NCBI GenBank assembly: GCA_002914805.1
Contig: JXTB01000338.1
Coordinates: forward strand, 204,375-268,374
Length of the DNA: 64,000 nt
Source: Parasponia andersonii
Lineage: Eukaryota > Streptophyta > Magnoliopsida > Rosales > Cannabaceae
Reading direction: 5' to 3'
Both the position numbers and the translations under genes were made by a program. The notes beneath the pieces were generated by a model. That model was not told the DNA's origin, did not search any database, and worked only from the letters and a program-made list of their open reading frames with translations. How positions within the stretch are numbered: position 1 is the first letter of the stretch; every line of letters begins with the position of its first letter. Positions 36,543-48,022 of this stretch are shown piece after piece.

Positions 36543-36589
36543 GGAGGATTTTCTCGGAAAGAAAGAGAGAGAGAGTTGGATTTTGAGGG

Positions 36590-36597
36590 CTTTTATA
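36590..36597 (-). promoter_or_regulatory. TATA box of the acidic-tail gene
   Basis: The minus strand reads CACTATAAAAGCCC, a near-perfect plant TATA box, followed about 30 bases on by a CT-rich stretch (CTCTCTCTCTTTC) where transcription probably starts. Confidence 0.7.
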
Positions 36598-36599
36598 GT

Positions 36600-38545
36600 G
36601 GACTCATTTTGGTTACTTGAGAGTGTTTTTCTGAACAGGGGAAGCCGAAATTTTAAGTATTTTTAAGTATACTTAGTTTTTTTTTTCTAATAATAATAAA
36701 AATAACAAGAATATGTGAATTTCGCAGGAAAATACGTGGAATATATTATGGCTGTTTATTTCTAGGTTTTTTTCTTTTTATTTTTAGAAGGAATGTTATA
36801 TAATTGGATGTTTCTTGTGGAGTGTGGTTTTGATTTTGATACTAATTTTCATAGGGCAAGTACTTTCAGCTTTGTTTGGTAATAGTAACCCATGTTTTGT
36901 TATGAATTATACGACTTGAAAAAAAATATATTTAATTTTGTCTTTAAAAAAGAACAAAAAAAAAAAGGAACAGAGTTGAGGGTTTGAGGCATTGTTGAAA
37001 AGGATTTATCAACTTGTATAATTGAAAATTTAGTGGCTTCTATCTGAATGAGTAGGATAAGACTTAAAAACATACGATAAAACTACTACCTATTAGTCAC
37101 CTTAATACTGCCATGGTGCCATTTGCTAATATAAACATGACCATATGAATCTCTACTGTTATAAAGGGAGCTGAATCTTAGTTTAACCATTAAGCCAATC
37201 TGTTTAAATAAATAGTGAAAAGTCAAGATATTGTAAGTTAAAATGAATAGAATACAGAGCTTTTACCCGAGTGAGGTGAGTATAAAAAAGGTCAAAAGAT
37301 TGTAGTAGCCACGCGATGATTTCACGCAAGTCTAGTTCTATAGCAATCTATGGGCCTCTTATCTTTGCTAAACCTGCCAAAAATTTGGGCTGCTGTTGAT
37401 GGGTTGGAAAATCCAGGTAGACAATTACGTTTTCGTATAGCATATTTACATAAATACCTAATTTTTACTCGTTTTGGGAGAAATGTATACCACATGCATT
37501 TTATAAATGAAATGAATACCAAATTATACATGAAAATATATAAAAACTATACCTAAAAGTGTATATCATAGGTTATGACTCCAAATATTTTACAAATAAA
37601 ATGTATACCTAAAAACCGGTATGAAACTATTTCACAACTTCTACAGTTATAGTCACAATACCTTCATGCTACTTGAAAGGATCCATATTGGATAAAATTG
37701 CTTAAAATTGGGTACGCAAATGTCCGTCCATCGCAAAATTTTAAAAAAAAAAAATGGATGAAACTAAGACTATTTTGAGGTAGAATGACACATTTTGAAT
37801 TACTTTATTGATCAATAGTCATTCTAGTTACGACTATGATAGATATAATGACTACTCTTAAATAAATTATTCTAAAAAGTGGTCTTCCAAATGTCACTTC
37901 AGATTAGATTAGTACTAGTTTTGTCTAGTTGTCCAACAATTCTAAACCCAAACCTATATCAACATTATTTGCTTAAACTAATATTATTTTTCCTTTTATG
38001 TTAACTTCATATAGTAAAAAAAAAAAAAAGAAAGAAAAATCCCTTGAGGATTCGAAATAAGTATTAGAAGTTAATATGACTATGAATAGGCTAAGTCAGT
38101 AACTTCGTTTGTAGTATGGATCTTTAAAACCATCAAAAACCTATATGCCATGGAAACTAGACTATCGTGCACGTAATTTGATGTGGACTTAGAAGCTTTA
38201 ATTTCACATTGAATTGATGTGTTATTCGAGGCGTTACACCTAGGCCGAACTGTCCAGGGTTACTCCTAACGACTAACAGTATGGTGAGACTGATAGGCTG
38301 GTGAGGCACATGCAGGCCTATCAAAAGTGTAATTGCCACAAGCTGCTCTTTACTCCACCAACTTATAATAACTAATAATTTCTACCCAATTTTTCAAATA
38401 AGAAGCGCCAAGATATCCACATGGCACTCACCCACATAAGGAGCAAGAACAAAGAAGTCTTCTAGAACTTACCTCTTGCATTTGTGTTGGGATCAAATTT
38501 CTCTTAGGCTCCTATAGTTGAACGGATATTACAACGCTTCTTGTC
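36600..38545. other. Intergenic region between divergent genes
   Basis: It separates the minus-strand acidic-tail gene from the plus-strand PP2A gene. It is AT-rich with A runs and holds no supported gene. The segment at about 38,157-38,340 reads TGTAACGCCTCGAAT on the minus strand, a phrase reminiscent of LTR edges, but too little is left to call an element. Confidence 0.6.
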
Positions 38546-38552
38546 TATATAG
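38546..38552 (+). promoter_or_regulatory. Candidate TATA box of the PP2A B' gene
   Basis: TATATAG lies 93 bases before the ATG at 38639, within CTTGTCTATATAGCATC. The expected transcription start is near 38,578. Confidence 0.55.
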
Positions 38553-38638
38553 CATCGCTGTCTTTTGGCCTCTTTCTTCACAAACACAAGTAACACAATC
38601 ATGTACTAAAGGAACCACCCCAATGCCCTTTCTTTCAT

Positions 38639-41600
38639 ATGCAAACTTTGTACAATCAATTCAAACACAGCAAACAGATGGAAGAAGTTGAAGAAAGAAG
38701 AACATCTGAGGGGAACAAAATGAATGGCCAATGCAACTCTCCGAAATCCTCACCGAATAGAACATCGCTCAAGACCCTCATTGATCAAGATGCCAACTCT
38801 GAAAATGAGAAAATTCTTTCTATGATTTCTTATTGCACCTTCATATTCTCTTTCACTGATCCATCCGAATCTCCCTCTCAGCAGGACGAGAAGCGCCACA
38901 AGCTCATCCAGCTCCTCTCCATCATAAGAACCTCGAAAAAGCCTCTTCATCATCAAGTATTGTCAGCTCTCATGGAGATGATCTCTGCCAACATTTTTAG
39001 GCCACTCCCTCCACCTTCCAAGCCCTCCTCCTCCATCACCTCAGACTCGGATTTCCCTGATGAAGAAGACACCATTTCCAAGTTTTGTCGAATATGGTCT
39101 CATCTTCAATTAGTCTACGATATACTCTTGAGACTTGTCACAACTACGGATCCAAAAACTCTAAGTTCTTTTGTTGATCACCATTTCCTTGTGAGAGTTC
39201 TCCCTCTTTTCCAATCCGAAGATCCGAGGGAACGCGAGAGCTTGAAGAACGTCTACCATAGAATCTACACAAGGTTCACTTTCTACCGATCCTTCATGAG
39301 GAAAGCGATGACCAATGTGTTCTTGAACTACGTATTCGAAACGGAGAAGCACTGTGGGATTGGAGAGTTGCTTGAGATATGGGGAAGTATTATCAATGGC
39401 TTCACAGTTCCACTCAAGGAAGAGCACAAGTTGTTTCTGATGAGAGTCCTTATTCCTCTGCATAAGACCAAAGGAATGCAGGGCTACCATAGGCAGCTGG
39501 CTTATTGTGTGTGTCAGTTTGTGCAGAAGGAGCCTGCTCTTGGTGGGGTTGTGGTGAGAGGGATTTTGAAGTATTGGCCTGTCACTAATTGCCAAAAGGA
39601 GGTTTTGCTTATTGGGGAATTGGAGGAACTGGTGGAGAATATAGATCCTGATCAGTATAGAAAATTGGCCCTGCCTTTGTGTGCTCAGATCACTAGATGC
39701 CTAAACAGTTGGAACTCCCAGGTAAGCTTGCACTCTTTTTCACTCTACATTTTTTGCTAACGAGCAGAAAATCACCAATAACATCCTTGAAAAATTGATC
39801 TAGGTCTTTCTTATGGTTATTTTTTTTTACCTGATACTTTCTCGAAGTTCTTTTGAGTATTCCTAGAATTGACACCAAATTAACAAAATAAACCAACCAT
39901 AACTTAATATAGGGACAGAGCCATTAATTTTTCTAGTGCGGCAACTGCAAGGGTGGGAGTCAAGAAGTTCCTTCAGTGGGCATAACTTAATTAAGATTAC
40001 AAAGATTTTGCTGAGAAATTAATAATAAAAATATTTTTCACATCAAAAGTATTATGCTTTTCAAGTATTACAATTGTTACGAAACTTCATTCCTTGAAAT
40101 GTTCTAATTTTTATGATAACTTTTTTTTTTTTTATCAATCTTATCAATGGAGAATCTATTTTTTTTTTTTTTGGAAATATCTTTCCATACTCATTTCCTA
40201 AACATCAAAAAAAAAAAAAAAATAGAGTATCCAAATAAGAAATTCGAAAAAAAAAATTCATATTGTGTTCTTTAATTTTATTTCATTAATTTAAAATAAT
40301 CAAATGTCTAATTCTATCAAATTGTAACTTCAATACAATAAATTAAATGAGGAAAAAAAAATCTTGAAAAGATTTGAATTTTTACTATTAGCTCTTCCTC
40401 TTGAGTCTTGCTCTTATAAATTATTGACTTTGAAGCAACTAAGTAATGAGCTAGTTTGAGTCTGCAACTTTGAGTTCGAGCTTCTTCCACAAGTCGAGAA
40501 TAATTCCTTTTTTTTTTTACTGACCCTTAATATCTTATATGAAACACATTCTCTAAGTTAAAGTCACATATCTAGTTTTACTAAGGACCAAGAGAAGGAA
40601 ATCAGGCCATACTCGGTCTTTTTTAAAAAGAATTTGAAAAGTACGGCAGGTCAATTTTTCCCAATTTCAATTTATAGACATTCTTTTTCTTTTCTTGTTA
40701 TTTTTTCTCTCTCTCTTTTTTGTACTTTTTATTATTTTTCTTATTTCTATTACTAGTTAAAATATTTTTCTCCTCTTATTTTTTTTTTTTTAAAATTTCA
40801 GTATTTTAGTTACTAGTTACCAGTGTTCGAAAATTAGTTACGGGTTACTAATTACTATTTTTTAAAAATTTGTATTTTTCCAAAATTATTTTTAAAACTT
40901 TTTTTAAAAAAAATACGGTATAGAAATTGAAAAAAAAAAACTAACTTACCGTATTTTCATTTTTTTTGTATGTAATAGTCTTAGAAGCCCTATCAAGAAA
41001 AATAAAGATAATTTTGACCCAGAAGTGTGATGTTTTAACTCAAGATATTTGTCACATTCAAATGTTATATGAAACATATGTATAACTTTTTTTAATGGGG
41101 GCACGAATTTTTGCTTTTTAAAAAATACATGCATAATATTTTTTCCCAAAATCTTCGCCCCTGACTCCATGAAACCTCTTAAAAATATTTAAATTGTTTG
41201 TGTTGTTTTAATATTCTTCTATTCATTATTCTAACATTTCATATGAAATATATAGATTGAATACAAAAAGTTCATATAGGTCAATGGCTTAATTTCAACC
41301 TGTTTGCCAAACTAGTTATTGGATTTGTCTTCAGTCAAAGAATGCTAACATTTCCTTTTATTTTCTAACCAAAAAGTATTGTAGACAACAGAACAAATAT
41401 CTGTCCACAAGTTTCTTATGAAAATTAACATATCTTATATTCGAATCAATTTAGGTGGCTGAGCGGGCACTCTATGTGTGGAACAACGAACACTTCGTGA
41501 GAATGGCGTCAATGGCGATGGAAGAAGTGTTTCCACTATTAGTAGAGGGCATAGAGAAGAACCTCAAGTGGCATTGGAGCAAAAGCGTTCGGCAATTGAC

Positions 41601-41820
41601 TCAGAACGTGAAGGTTATGCTAGAAGACATGGATCCAATCTTGTACTCAACATGCCTCGGTGATATTGACAATACAGAATCCGAAGCTCGCCAAGCCGAA
41701 ATAAAGAGGAAAGAGAAATGGGACAGAGTATTCGATATGGCGGCAGCTAAGAACAACCATCAATTTTTGCAGCGACGATCGCCTTATATTTGTGTTTTAA
41801 GTTCAACAATCAATGTCTAG
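38639..41820 (+). CDS. PP2A regulatory subunit B' (B56 family)
   Basis: Two exons, 38639-39721 and 41455-41820, joined in phase 0 (NSWNSQ|VAERALY) give 482 residues. B56 subunits bind the PP2A scaffold and catalytic subunits and choose substrates and location. Family signatures are ISYCTFIFSFTDPSESPSQQ near residues 62-81, FRPLPPPSKP near 120-130, FQSEDPRERESLKNVYHRIY near 190-210, FETEKHCGIGELLEIWGSII near 231-250, LPLCAQITRCLNSWNSQ at the exon end, and VWNNEHFV plus KNLKWHWSKSVRQLT in exon 2. Donor CAG|GTAAGC and acceptor TTTAG|GTG are canonical. The length is usual for plant B' proteins. Start 38639 is the first ATG, and another at 38678 (MEEVEERR) is also possible. The 1,733-base intron is mostly filled by a hAT-like element. 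Confidence 0.94.
39910..41163. mobile_element. hAT-like non-coding element in the PP2A B' intron
   Basis: The left end reads TAGGGACAGAGCC, and the right end read backwards is CAGGGGCGAAG. Both resemble the plant hAT terminus CAGGGGCGGAGCC. The flanking octamers ACTTAATA and ACTCCATG agree at five of eight positions, as expected of an old 8-bp target duplication. The 1.25 kb between is AT-rich and lacks transposase sequence, so it would be a non-autonomous derivative. Evidence is limited to the ends. Confidence 0.5.
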
Positions 41821-42254
41821 AACTGAACATTTGTGCGAAACCAGTAGAAACATACATGATTTATATACGCTCATACATACGCCTATATATATTATTCATA
41901 TTATAAATGTCCAACAATGATGAATACCCTGTAGCCATACATAATAAGTCATCTATTTAATTGTGAAGAGAAATTTGGTGGACTAGAAACAACACAGGTC
42001 AATGGGATTGGGCGTATTATTGAAATTATTATGGTGGTTTTACCTGTCACGAGGTCACTTCTCAAGCATGCTACCCAATTGATGGCCACCAATTAGGTCC
42101 TTTCCTTGACACCGCCACTCCCCAAACACAACCTTTTGCTATAGCGCAAGTTTAAAGGCAGCCAACTGTTGTGCACCACCCTTTCAGTCTACACTGTTGT
42201 GAATGGCTATGCTGCAAACAGAGGTTAAAGGCAGCCAACAAATATGAAGTTGGA

Positions 42255-42420
42255 ACACAACACCGAGTGGGGCTGGTCTGGTGGTAAAAATTGGTCTCTG
42301 TAAGGTCGTTGTCACGGGTTTGAGCGGTGGGTAGCTCTTTTCGAGGGTTTTACATGTAAATGTAAATATTCGTTTTAACCAGTTCGTCTGATGTAGAGTG
42401 TGTGTGATCACTTTTCATGC
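42255..42420 (+). mobile_element. Possible tRNA-derived SINE fragment
   Basis: GTGGGGCTGGTCTGGTGGTA resembles the head and A box of plant SINEs. Then TCTCTGTAAGGTCG and GGGTTTGAGCGG, about 45 bases on, sit where a B box (GGTTCGANNCC) is expected. No poly-A tail or target duplication is visible, so this is only a candidate. Confidence 0.35.
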
Positions 42421-43140
42421 AATCATATATTCAGTGGGATTAGGATGACGCACTCTGATTCTCGATCAGGTAAATTCCACCTCAAAAGCCCTCGAAGAAC
42501 ATTTTCCCAATTAGCGGAGTTCAAAACTTCTATGGTAACGCCAAATAGGAGATACCACTTTAATCACCACCTTTCTCACCTTTCGTTTAATTCTCACTAA
42601 AGAAAAAAAAAAGGGGGGGAGACATAAGAAATTCCCTCCACCATAATAAGGAAAAAAAAAAAAAAGACTATGAACAAAACTCTTTCCAATTGTTATTAAC
42701 CAATAACAAATAATCACAACAATGGATACTAGTGTACACTCAATGCCTGTAAACACTCCTAAATGTACTAAAGCACTCTGCCCCTTGGCCTAAGTTCTCA
42801 CTAGTCCACGGGTCTTTATGTCCGTCAAGATTATCACTAATTCTTTCTTTAGGTCTTATCATTAACGATTTAGTTCCTTACAAAGAACTACTAAGACATA
42901 AAAAATTTATTAAAAAAATTCACATCACACAACGTCTTATTATTTTTGACCACATTTTAATTCAAAGTTCAATTCCTTCATTTGTGGTTTAAAATGATGT
43001 CATATTGTAAATCTTTTTTGCAAATTTGTAGTGGCCAAATATTACTCTTATAACAAAATACTATGCACACCCTTTTTATTGATAATTGAACTAAAATCAA
43101 TAAAATTCAAAATTCCTAAAAGAACGTTATAATGTAATTA

Positions 43141-43279
43141 TAGTTTTTTTTTTCCTTTCTGAATTATCAACTGTTTTGTAGATGAAACAACAAATGAAAC
43201 ATTTAACTACGAAATTTAGTTTTTTTTTTTCTCTTTGTTGAGTTATCAGCTTTTTGGTGGATGAAACAACAAATGAGAC
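43141..43279. repeat. Diverged 76-bp tandem duplication
   Basis: TAGTTTTTTTTTTC...GATGAAACAACAAATGA(A/G)AC occurs at 43141 and again at 43217. The copies differ by several substitutions and small length changes. Confidence 0.75.
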
Positions 43280-43576
43280 TACATTGTGGAATGGTGGTGA
43301 TCTCAATGGTTGTGGCTGTACTATCTCCTAAATAAAGTAATGACTAATCTCAAAATAGATAGATAATGATTAACCACACAAAAAAAATTATTTTGATCTT
43401 TTTTTTTTTTTGTTGCAGAAACTAACATATTTTTTGATTTTTACAAATTAATGTTCTAACATTTAAAATCTATACAAATGTGTACATTAGCGAGTAAAAA
43501 AATACTAAATTACTCCTAACTAATTTATTAAAAACGTTTAAACTAAAATTATTTAGGTTTTTCTAAAAAAAAATAT

Positions 43577-44335
43577 ATAGGGATAGTAATATTAAAATAC
43601 CCTGATTTTTAAATTTTCTGCAAAAGAAAAACCCTAACTTTTGAATATCTTCAAAATAATACCCTCTCTTTTAAATTTCTGTAAAATAATATCATGACTT
43701 TTGAATTTCTGTAAAATATTATCCTAATTTTTTAATTCTGCAAATTAATACCCTAATAATTAAAATTCTTACAAATAAATATCCTAATATTTGAAATTCT
43801 TATAAATTTATAACCTTAATGCCTTTTAGTTGATTTTAATAATAAAAGATGATAATAGCCATCATCAACTTAATTAAAACTTATTAAATAATAATAGAAT
43901 TTCAGAAAAATATTTGTAGTTAGCTTATTTCATTTCTCATTTTAAAAAAATTAAAAAAATTCAAACAAAATGTAAAAATAATTAATTGTAAAAAAAAAAT
44001 TGTGTTTTTTTAGCAATTAACCAAAAAAAAGTAATTATAAAATATTTCCAATAATATACTAATATCTAAATATTTTTAATAGGTTAATGAGAGGTGTTTG
44101 CATATTTTAATTTACTTATAATATAAATATATAAAGAAAACAAAAACTGAGAATATAGATTTGCAAAAATCCTAAATGTTAGGGTATTAATTTATAATAT
44201 TCAAAAATAAGGGTATTAATTTACAAAAATCGTAAATGTGAGTGTAAATTTGCATAAGTTCAAAAAATAAGGTATTTAAAAAAAATTAAAAGTGAAGGTA
44301 TTTTTACATGATTAACCCAAAAATATATATTATTT
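43577..44335. mobile_element. Foldback-like element with arms built of ~33-bp subrepeats
   Basis: The left arm (about 43,577-43,830) contains six or seven degenerate units like ACCCTAA(C)TTTTGAAT followed by TTCTGTAAAATAAT. The right arm (about 44,160-44,335) contains the same units in reverse complement (GGGTATTAATTTACAAAAAT). The outermost parts also match as an inverted pair (left GGGATAGTAATATTAAAATACC; right, reversed, GGGTTAATCATGTAAAAATACC). No coding sequence lies between. Confidence 0.6.
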
Positions 44336-44900
44336 TTTTGCTTTTATTTTAAATTTAAATTGAAAAAAAACTAATTTTAAAACAATTTTAGTAATGCATA
44401 TTATTGTTTTTGTCGTTTGAAACACTTATAATTGAAGAGGCATTTAGGTCTTTTTATTAGTAAAATTATTTAGTCAGCTTTGCATAAAGTACACATTTTC
44501 AAGCATTTAAAATATCAAATTATTAATTTAAGGAAATAAAAAATTATTTAGTTTTAAAATAAAAGTAAAAAATCAATGTATTCTGGTAATAATACTATGC
44601 TTTACGCTAAATATCGACCTCTAAAGGAGCAAAAATAGGATAATTTTTTTTTGAAAGCAAAAAATAGGATAACTAGTATAGCAATTTCACAACTAAATAA
44701 ATGGAAAGAAAAAAAAAATGAAATAATAAAGTAGATATGAAATAATTACGTGTGCCCGCCATATCCTTCGATTCTGCCGAGTGAGTCTATCAAAGAACGA
44801 GCAGTGAGCAAGAGTAGAATAGGGGGGAGGGAGCTTCTTCCCTTTAGCCTTTGGAATATCAGGCTAACAAAATTCAGACCGAATAGGCAGCCAGTTAAGG

Positions 44901-44946
44901 ATGGCACTCCTTTCTCAGTCTCCAGTAATTTATTCAGGTTTCTACC

Positions 44947-44995
<49 letters not shown>

Positions 44996-46115
44996 TCTTA
45001 TGATCGTTATTTTGGCCATTTTTACAGGATTGATTAGTAAATCTAGTCGGGCCAAACTGCCATTCCAGAATCGAGATTGGAAATTTGATACCGTCAAATT
45101 CGATAATTACAGTAGCGTTAAATTATTAAAATCTCAAAGGGTAATTTTATTTTCATTTCAAAAGGGGGGTTTTTTTTTCTCTATATATACATATATATAT
45201 ATATATATATTATTGTTTTTGTTTCTTTGGAGTAATGGGTTTTTTTTTCTTTTTTGTGTGTCAGATTCCAATGGGCCATTTTCGAGAATCTTCTGGGTCT
45301 AGATTTGTTGTAAGCATGGCAAGGGAGCCTTATCAGTCTTCTAGCTTTGATGATAACTGGATTCACGAACCCTTCTTTCTAAATTTTGTTAAAGAAGCAC
45401 TATGGTACTATATTCTCTTATTTTAAAGGTTAATCGTTTTATTTGTGTCATAAACGAAACCCAGTTGGTGGAATTGCATAAATTAATCAAATTTGTTAAT
45501 TTGTGATTAAAAAAAAAAGATAAAGATCAAAACACTGACTCAGTCTGTGGTGTTTGAATAACTTTTTAGGGGGATAAAATCTGTGTTAAATTTTCTGGTT
45601 GAGCAGCCGAGTCAGCTCAAGTACATAGAATGGCCAGGCTTCGCTAGCACGGTATGTATCATAAGTGTTATGTTTAGCTCGGTTTAAAGACAATAGATTT
45701 GTTGTTTTGTAAGTGAAACAAGCTCAGTAGAACCATCTCAAATTGCTAGTTATTGATTGTGTTATAATTTGTGAGTCTTAGGATTAATATGTGAATATAT
45801 GTGATGGTTGAAAACCAACGGTGATGTTCGGTCATCCAATGCATAGCATCGATCTTTAGGAAGCTTGTGCTGCAAATTCCTTATTGTTTCATGTGTTTAG
45901 ATGCATAATTGTGCATTTGTAGTAGGAGGTTCATGCTAAATTTGGTTGCATTGTTGAGTTTTTAACAAAGGCTCATTTGTTTTTCGCTCAATTTCATGCA
46001 GCTGAAGACTGCTACTCTGACTCTTGTTCTTGTAGCGGTGCTGATTGTAGCACTATCATCGATTGACTCTAGCCTCAGCTATCTGTTGGCTTTGCTTCTC
46101 AGGAAAACTCCATGA
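44901..46115 (+). CDS. SECE2: Plastid preprotein translocase SecE subunit, SECE2-like
   Basis: Five exons, 44901-44937, 45028-45140, 45265-45404, 45570-45651 and 46002-46115, keep one frame and give 161 residues. All introns are GT-AG. SecE clamps the two halves of the SecY channel. The C-terminal part (PSQLKYIEWPGFASTLKTAT, then a hydrophobic span about residues 128-146) has the SecE layout of an amphipathic helix and one membrane helix. The first ~65 residues are Ser/Lys/Arg-rich with few acidic residues at the very start (MALLSQSPVIYS), compatible with a plastid transit peptide. The short C-terminus after the helix and overall length suit the SECE2 partner of SCY2 in the plastid envelope rather than thylakoid SECE1; this assignment is from memory of the family and less sure than SecE itself. 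Intron 1 (90 bases) has no stop in frame. Confidence 0.82.
44950..44991 (+). repeat. (CT)n microsatellite in intron 1 of the SecE gene
   Basis: About 21 CT units form the polypyrimidine part of a 90-base intron. Read through, they encode a Ser-Leu run. Confidence 0.95.
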
Positions 46116-46471
46116 TGAAATGTAACAAGCTACAATCATTAGCCAGTTAGATATTGCACTAGGCTTTACCTTTATATGCAACACCTGCAGTCTCTTGTCA
46201 AAGTAGTAAAGAAAGGTTTTGCAGTTTGTTGGAATGGGACGCCTTGTTTGGTTTCTGAGCTAGATAGCTAGAGGATTCGTCTATTTGCAAGTCGAGTGAA
46301 ATTTTAAAATTGCTAATGTGTATGTATATACATACACACATATCTTTCCTCTCTTTATAGAGAGGATTAGTAGTACGGTTCAGTCCTCACAACTGCTCCC
46401 CAGTCCCCCCTATTTGCATTGCATACAAGGTCATAATCAGCACCTGTATACAAATATATATATATGGGCAT

Positions 46472-46699
46472 CAATCCAGTAGGTATTTTTTTTTTTACCT
46501 ATACATAGGTATCAATTTGGCCAATGAAAATTTAACATGCATATTTTTTTATTATAAAAAGTAAGAGAGAGAAAAAGCATTAATGATGTACGTCTTTTCA
46601 TGCACTTTATTATAGTCATTGGATCACCATCTAATGATGATCTAACAGCTAAAAAAAATACCTACCCATAAGTAAAATAAAAAAATACCTATTAGATTG
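46472..46699. mobile_element. Small MITE with ~45-bp terminal inverted repeats
   Basis: CAATCCAGTAGGTATTTTT at the left and, reversed, CAATCTAATAGGTATTTTT at the right form the start of matching arms. Both continue TTTAC(C/T)TAT and a second TAGGTAT. Total length is 228 bases with no coding capacity. It lies about 350 bases beyond the SecE stop codon. Superfamily unassigned. Confidence 0.65.
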
Positions 46700-46756
46700 G
46701 CAACCTATATATATATATTGTATATGTGTGAAGCCTTCTGTCCTTCGGTCTGCTTT

Positions 46757-48022
46757 GTTTTATATTTTGGGGTTGATATCACTAGGGATCTCCATTCTTT
46801 ACCTAAGTTATCGCTTAGGTCCCCACTTATATTTTTTGTACAGGCCCCATACTTTGAATTTTCGTATCAAATTAGTCCTTTCTCACATTTTCTGTTTGAT
46901 TTTGCCGTTTAACCCACAAGAAACACATGTGACCATTCCCCAGGGGTATTGGGGGGTCATAAAAAAATATAAAAAAATAAATGTATTATTTGTCTTCATC
47001 TTTAGCCTCGAGCCCTCTTAATTTGGGAAATACTCAAACCTGCGTAATCAGATGAACTAAACTTTTAAAATAGGGTTTATATCATCTTTTTCTCAAGTAT
47101 TAATCAAGTTACCAACTCATTTTTTGTAGTTTTTAGATTCCCAATTTTACACATTCGTATCACATTAGTTTTTTTTTTTTTTTTTCCACTTTTATGTTCA
47201 ATTAAGTTGTTAGTTAACATTTTTAATCACTTGGGTCCTCAATTTTTACATAATGTATCACGTATATTATTTATTTTGTAGCTTTTGACTTCTTAAATTT
47301 TTATTTTTGTAACATTTAGGTCTTTAGAGTTAAAATCTAACTTTAATCAGATTATAATTTGCACTAAATAAATTAATGAAAACTACTAACAGAATGTTTA
47401 ATACTAATAAGGCATTTTCAAAAAAGATAATCTAAATAGCAATATTATTTTTAATTAATACTTACTACTGACAATATTATACAATTTAATTGTGAATTCT
47501 TACTAATATTAGTAAAGTTCATTTTCTCCAATTCTATAAACTCATCAACATTTTTTTAATTAAAACTTATAAATAATAAAAGAAGTTTAAAAGCCTCTTA
47601 AATAGCAAATAGATATTAAATAACAAATAAATATTAATTTATAGAAAATCATAGGTTTTGATAGTGATAATAGTTAATAATATAAAAATTAGTATTTATA
47701 AATAGATACCGATCAAGTACATACATAAATATAAAATAATGTTTGAGACTTAGATACATACTCGGAGGAGGAAAGGTGTACATAAATATAAAATAATGTT
47801 TGAGACTTGATACATACTCGGAGGAGGAAAGGTGAGGAGGTAGCTTGTGAATAATAACGTGTGCTTCTTGTGAATGTAAACGGAAAAATCAGATGGCAAA
47901 TGTGAGAAAGGACTAACTTGTACGAAAAATCAAAGTTCGGGAACTTAAAAGCTACGTAAAAGCGAATGAGAATCTAAGTGATACATCGGGTAAACAAATA
48001 CTATCCCCTATATTTTAGGGGG
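46757..48022. mobile_element. Non-coding element with ~190-bp inverted arms (MULE-like candidate)
   Basis: Left arm (about 46,757-46,945) and reversed right arm (about 47,835-48,022) match in long blocks. Examples are TTAGTCCTTTCTCACATTT, TTTTCGTA(T)CAA(A/G)TTAGTCC, and CCGTTTA followed by CACAAGAA(A/G)CACA. The TIR length above 100 bases and lack of coding sequence fit a non-autonomous Mutator-like element, but no 9-bp target duplication was identified. A 57-bp tandem duplication lies next to the right arm. Confidence 0.6.
47722..47834. repeat. 57/56-bp tandem duplication
   Basis: Copies 47722-47778 and 47779-47834 (TACATAAATATAAAATAATG ... GGAGGAGGAAAGGTG) differ only by one missing base, so the duplication is recent. 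Confidence 0.93.

Larger units (their letters stand above)
41821..43576. other. Downstream region of the PP2A gene and intergenic DNA
   Basis: It holds the 3' UTR of the PP2A gene and non-coding sequence. Within it are a possible tRNA-derived SINE fragment (42255-42420) and a diverged tandem duplication (43141-43279). No further gene is supported. Confidence 0.6.

Noticed and set aside
38157-38340. LTR-like phrase (TGTAACGCCTCGAAT on the minus strand)
   Set aside because: Too short, with no second edge, primer-binding site or coding remnant.
44750-45037. Plus-strand frame overlapping the SecE start
   Set aside because: It runs in another frame through the CT microsatellite and has no SecE similarity.
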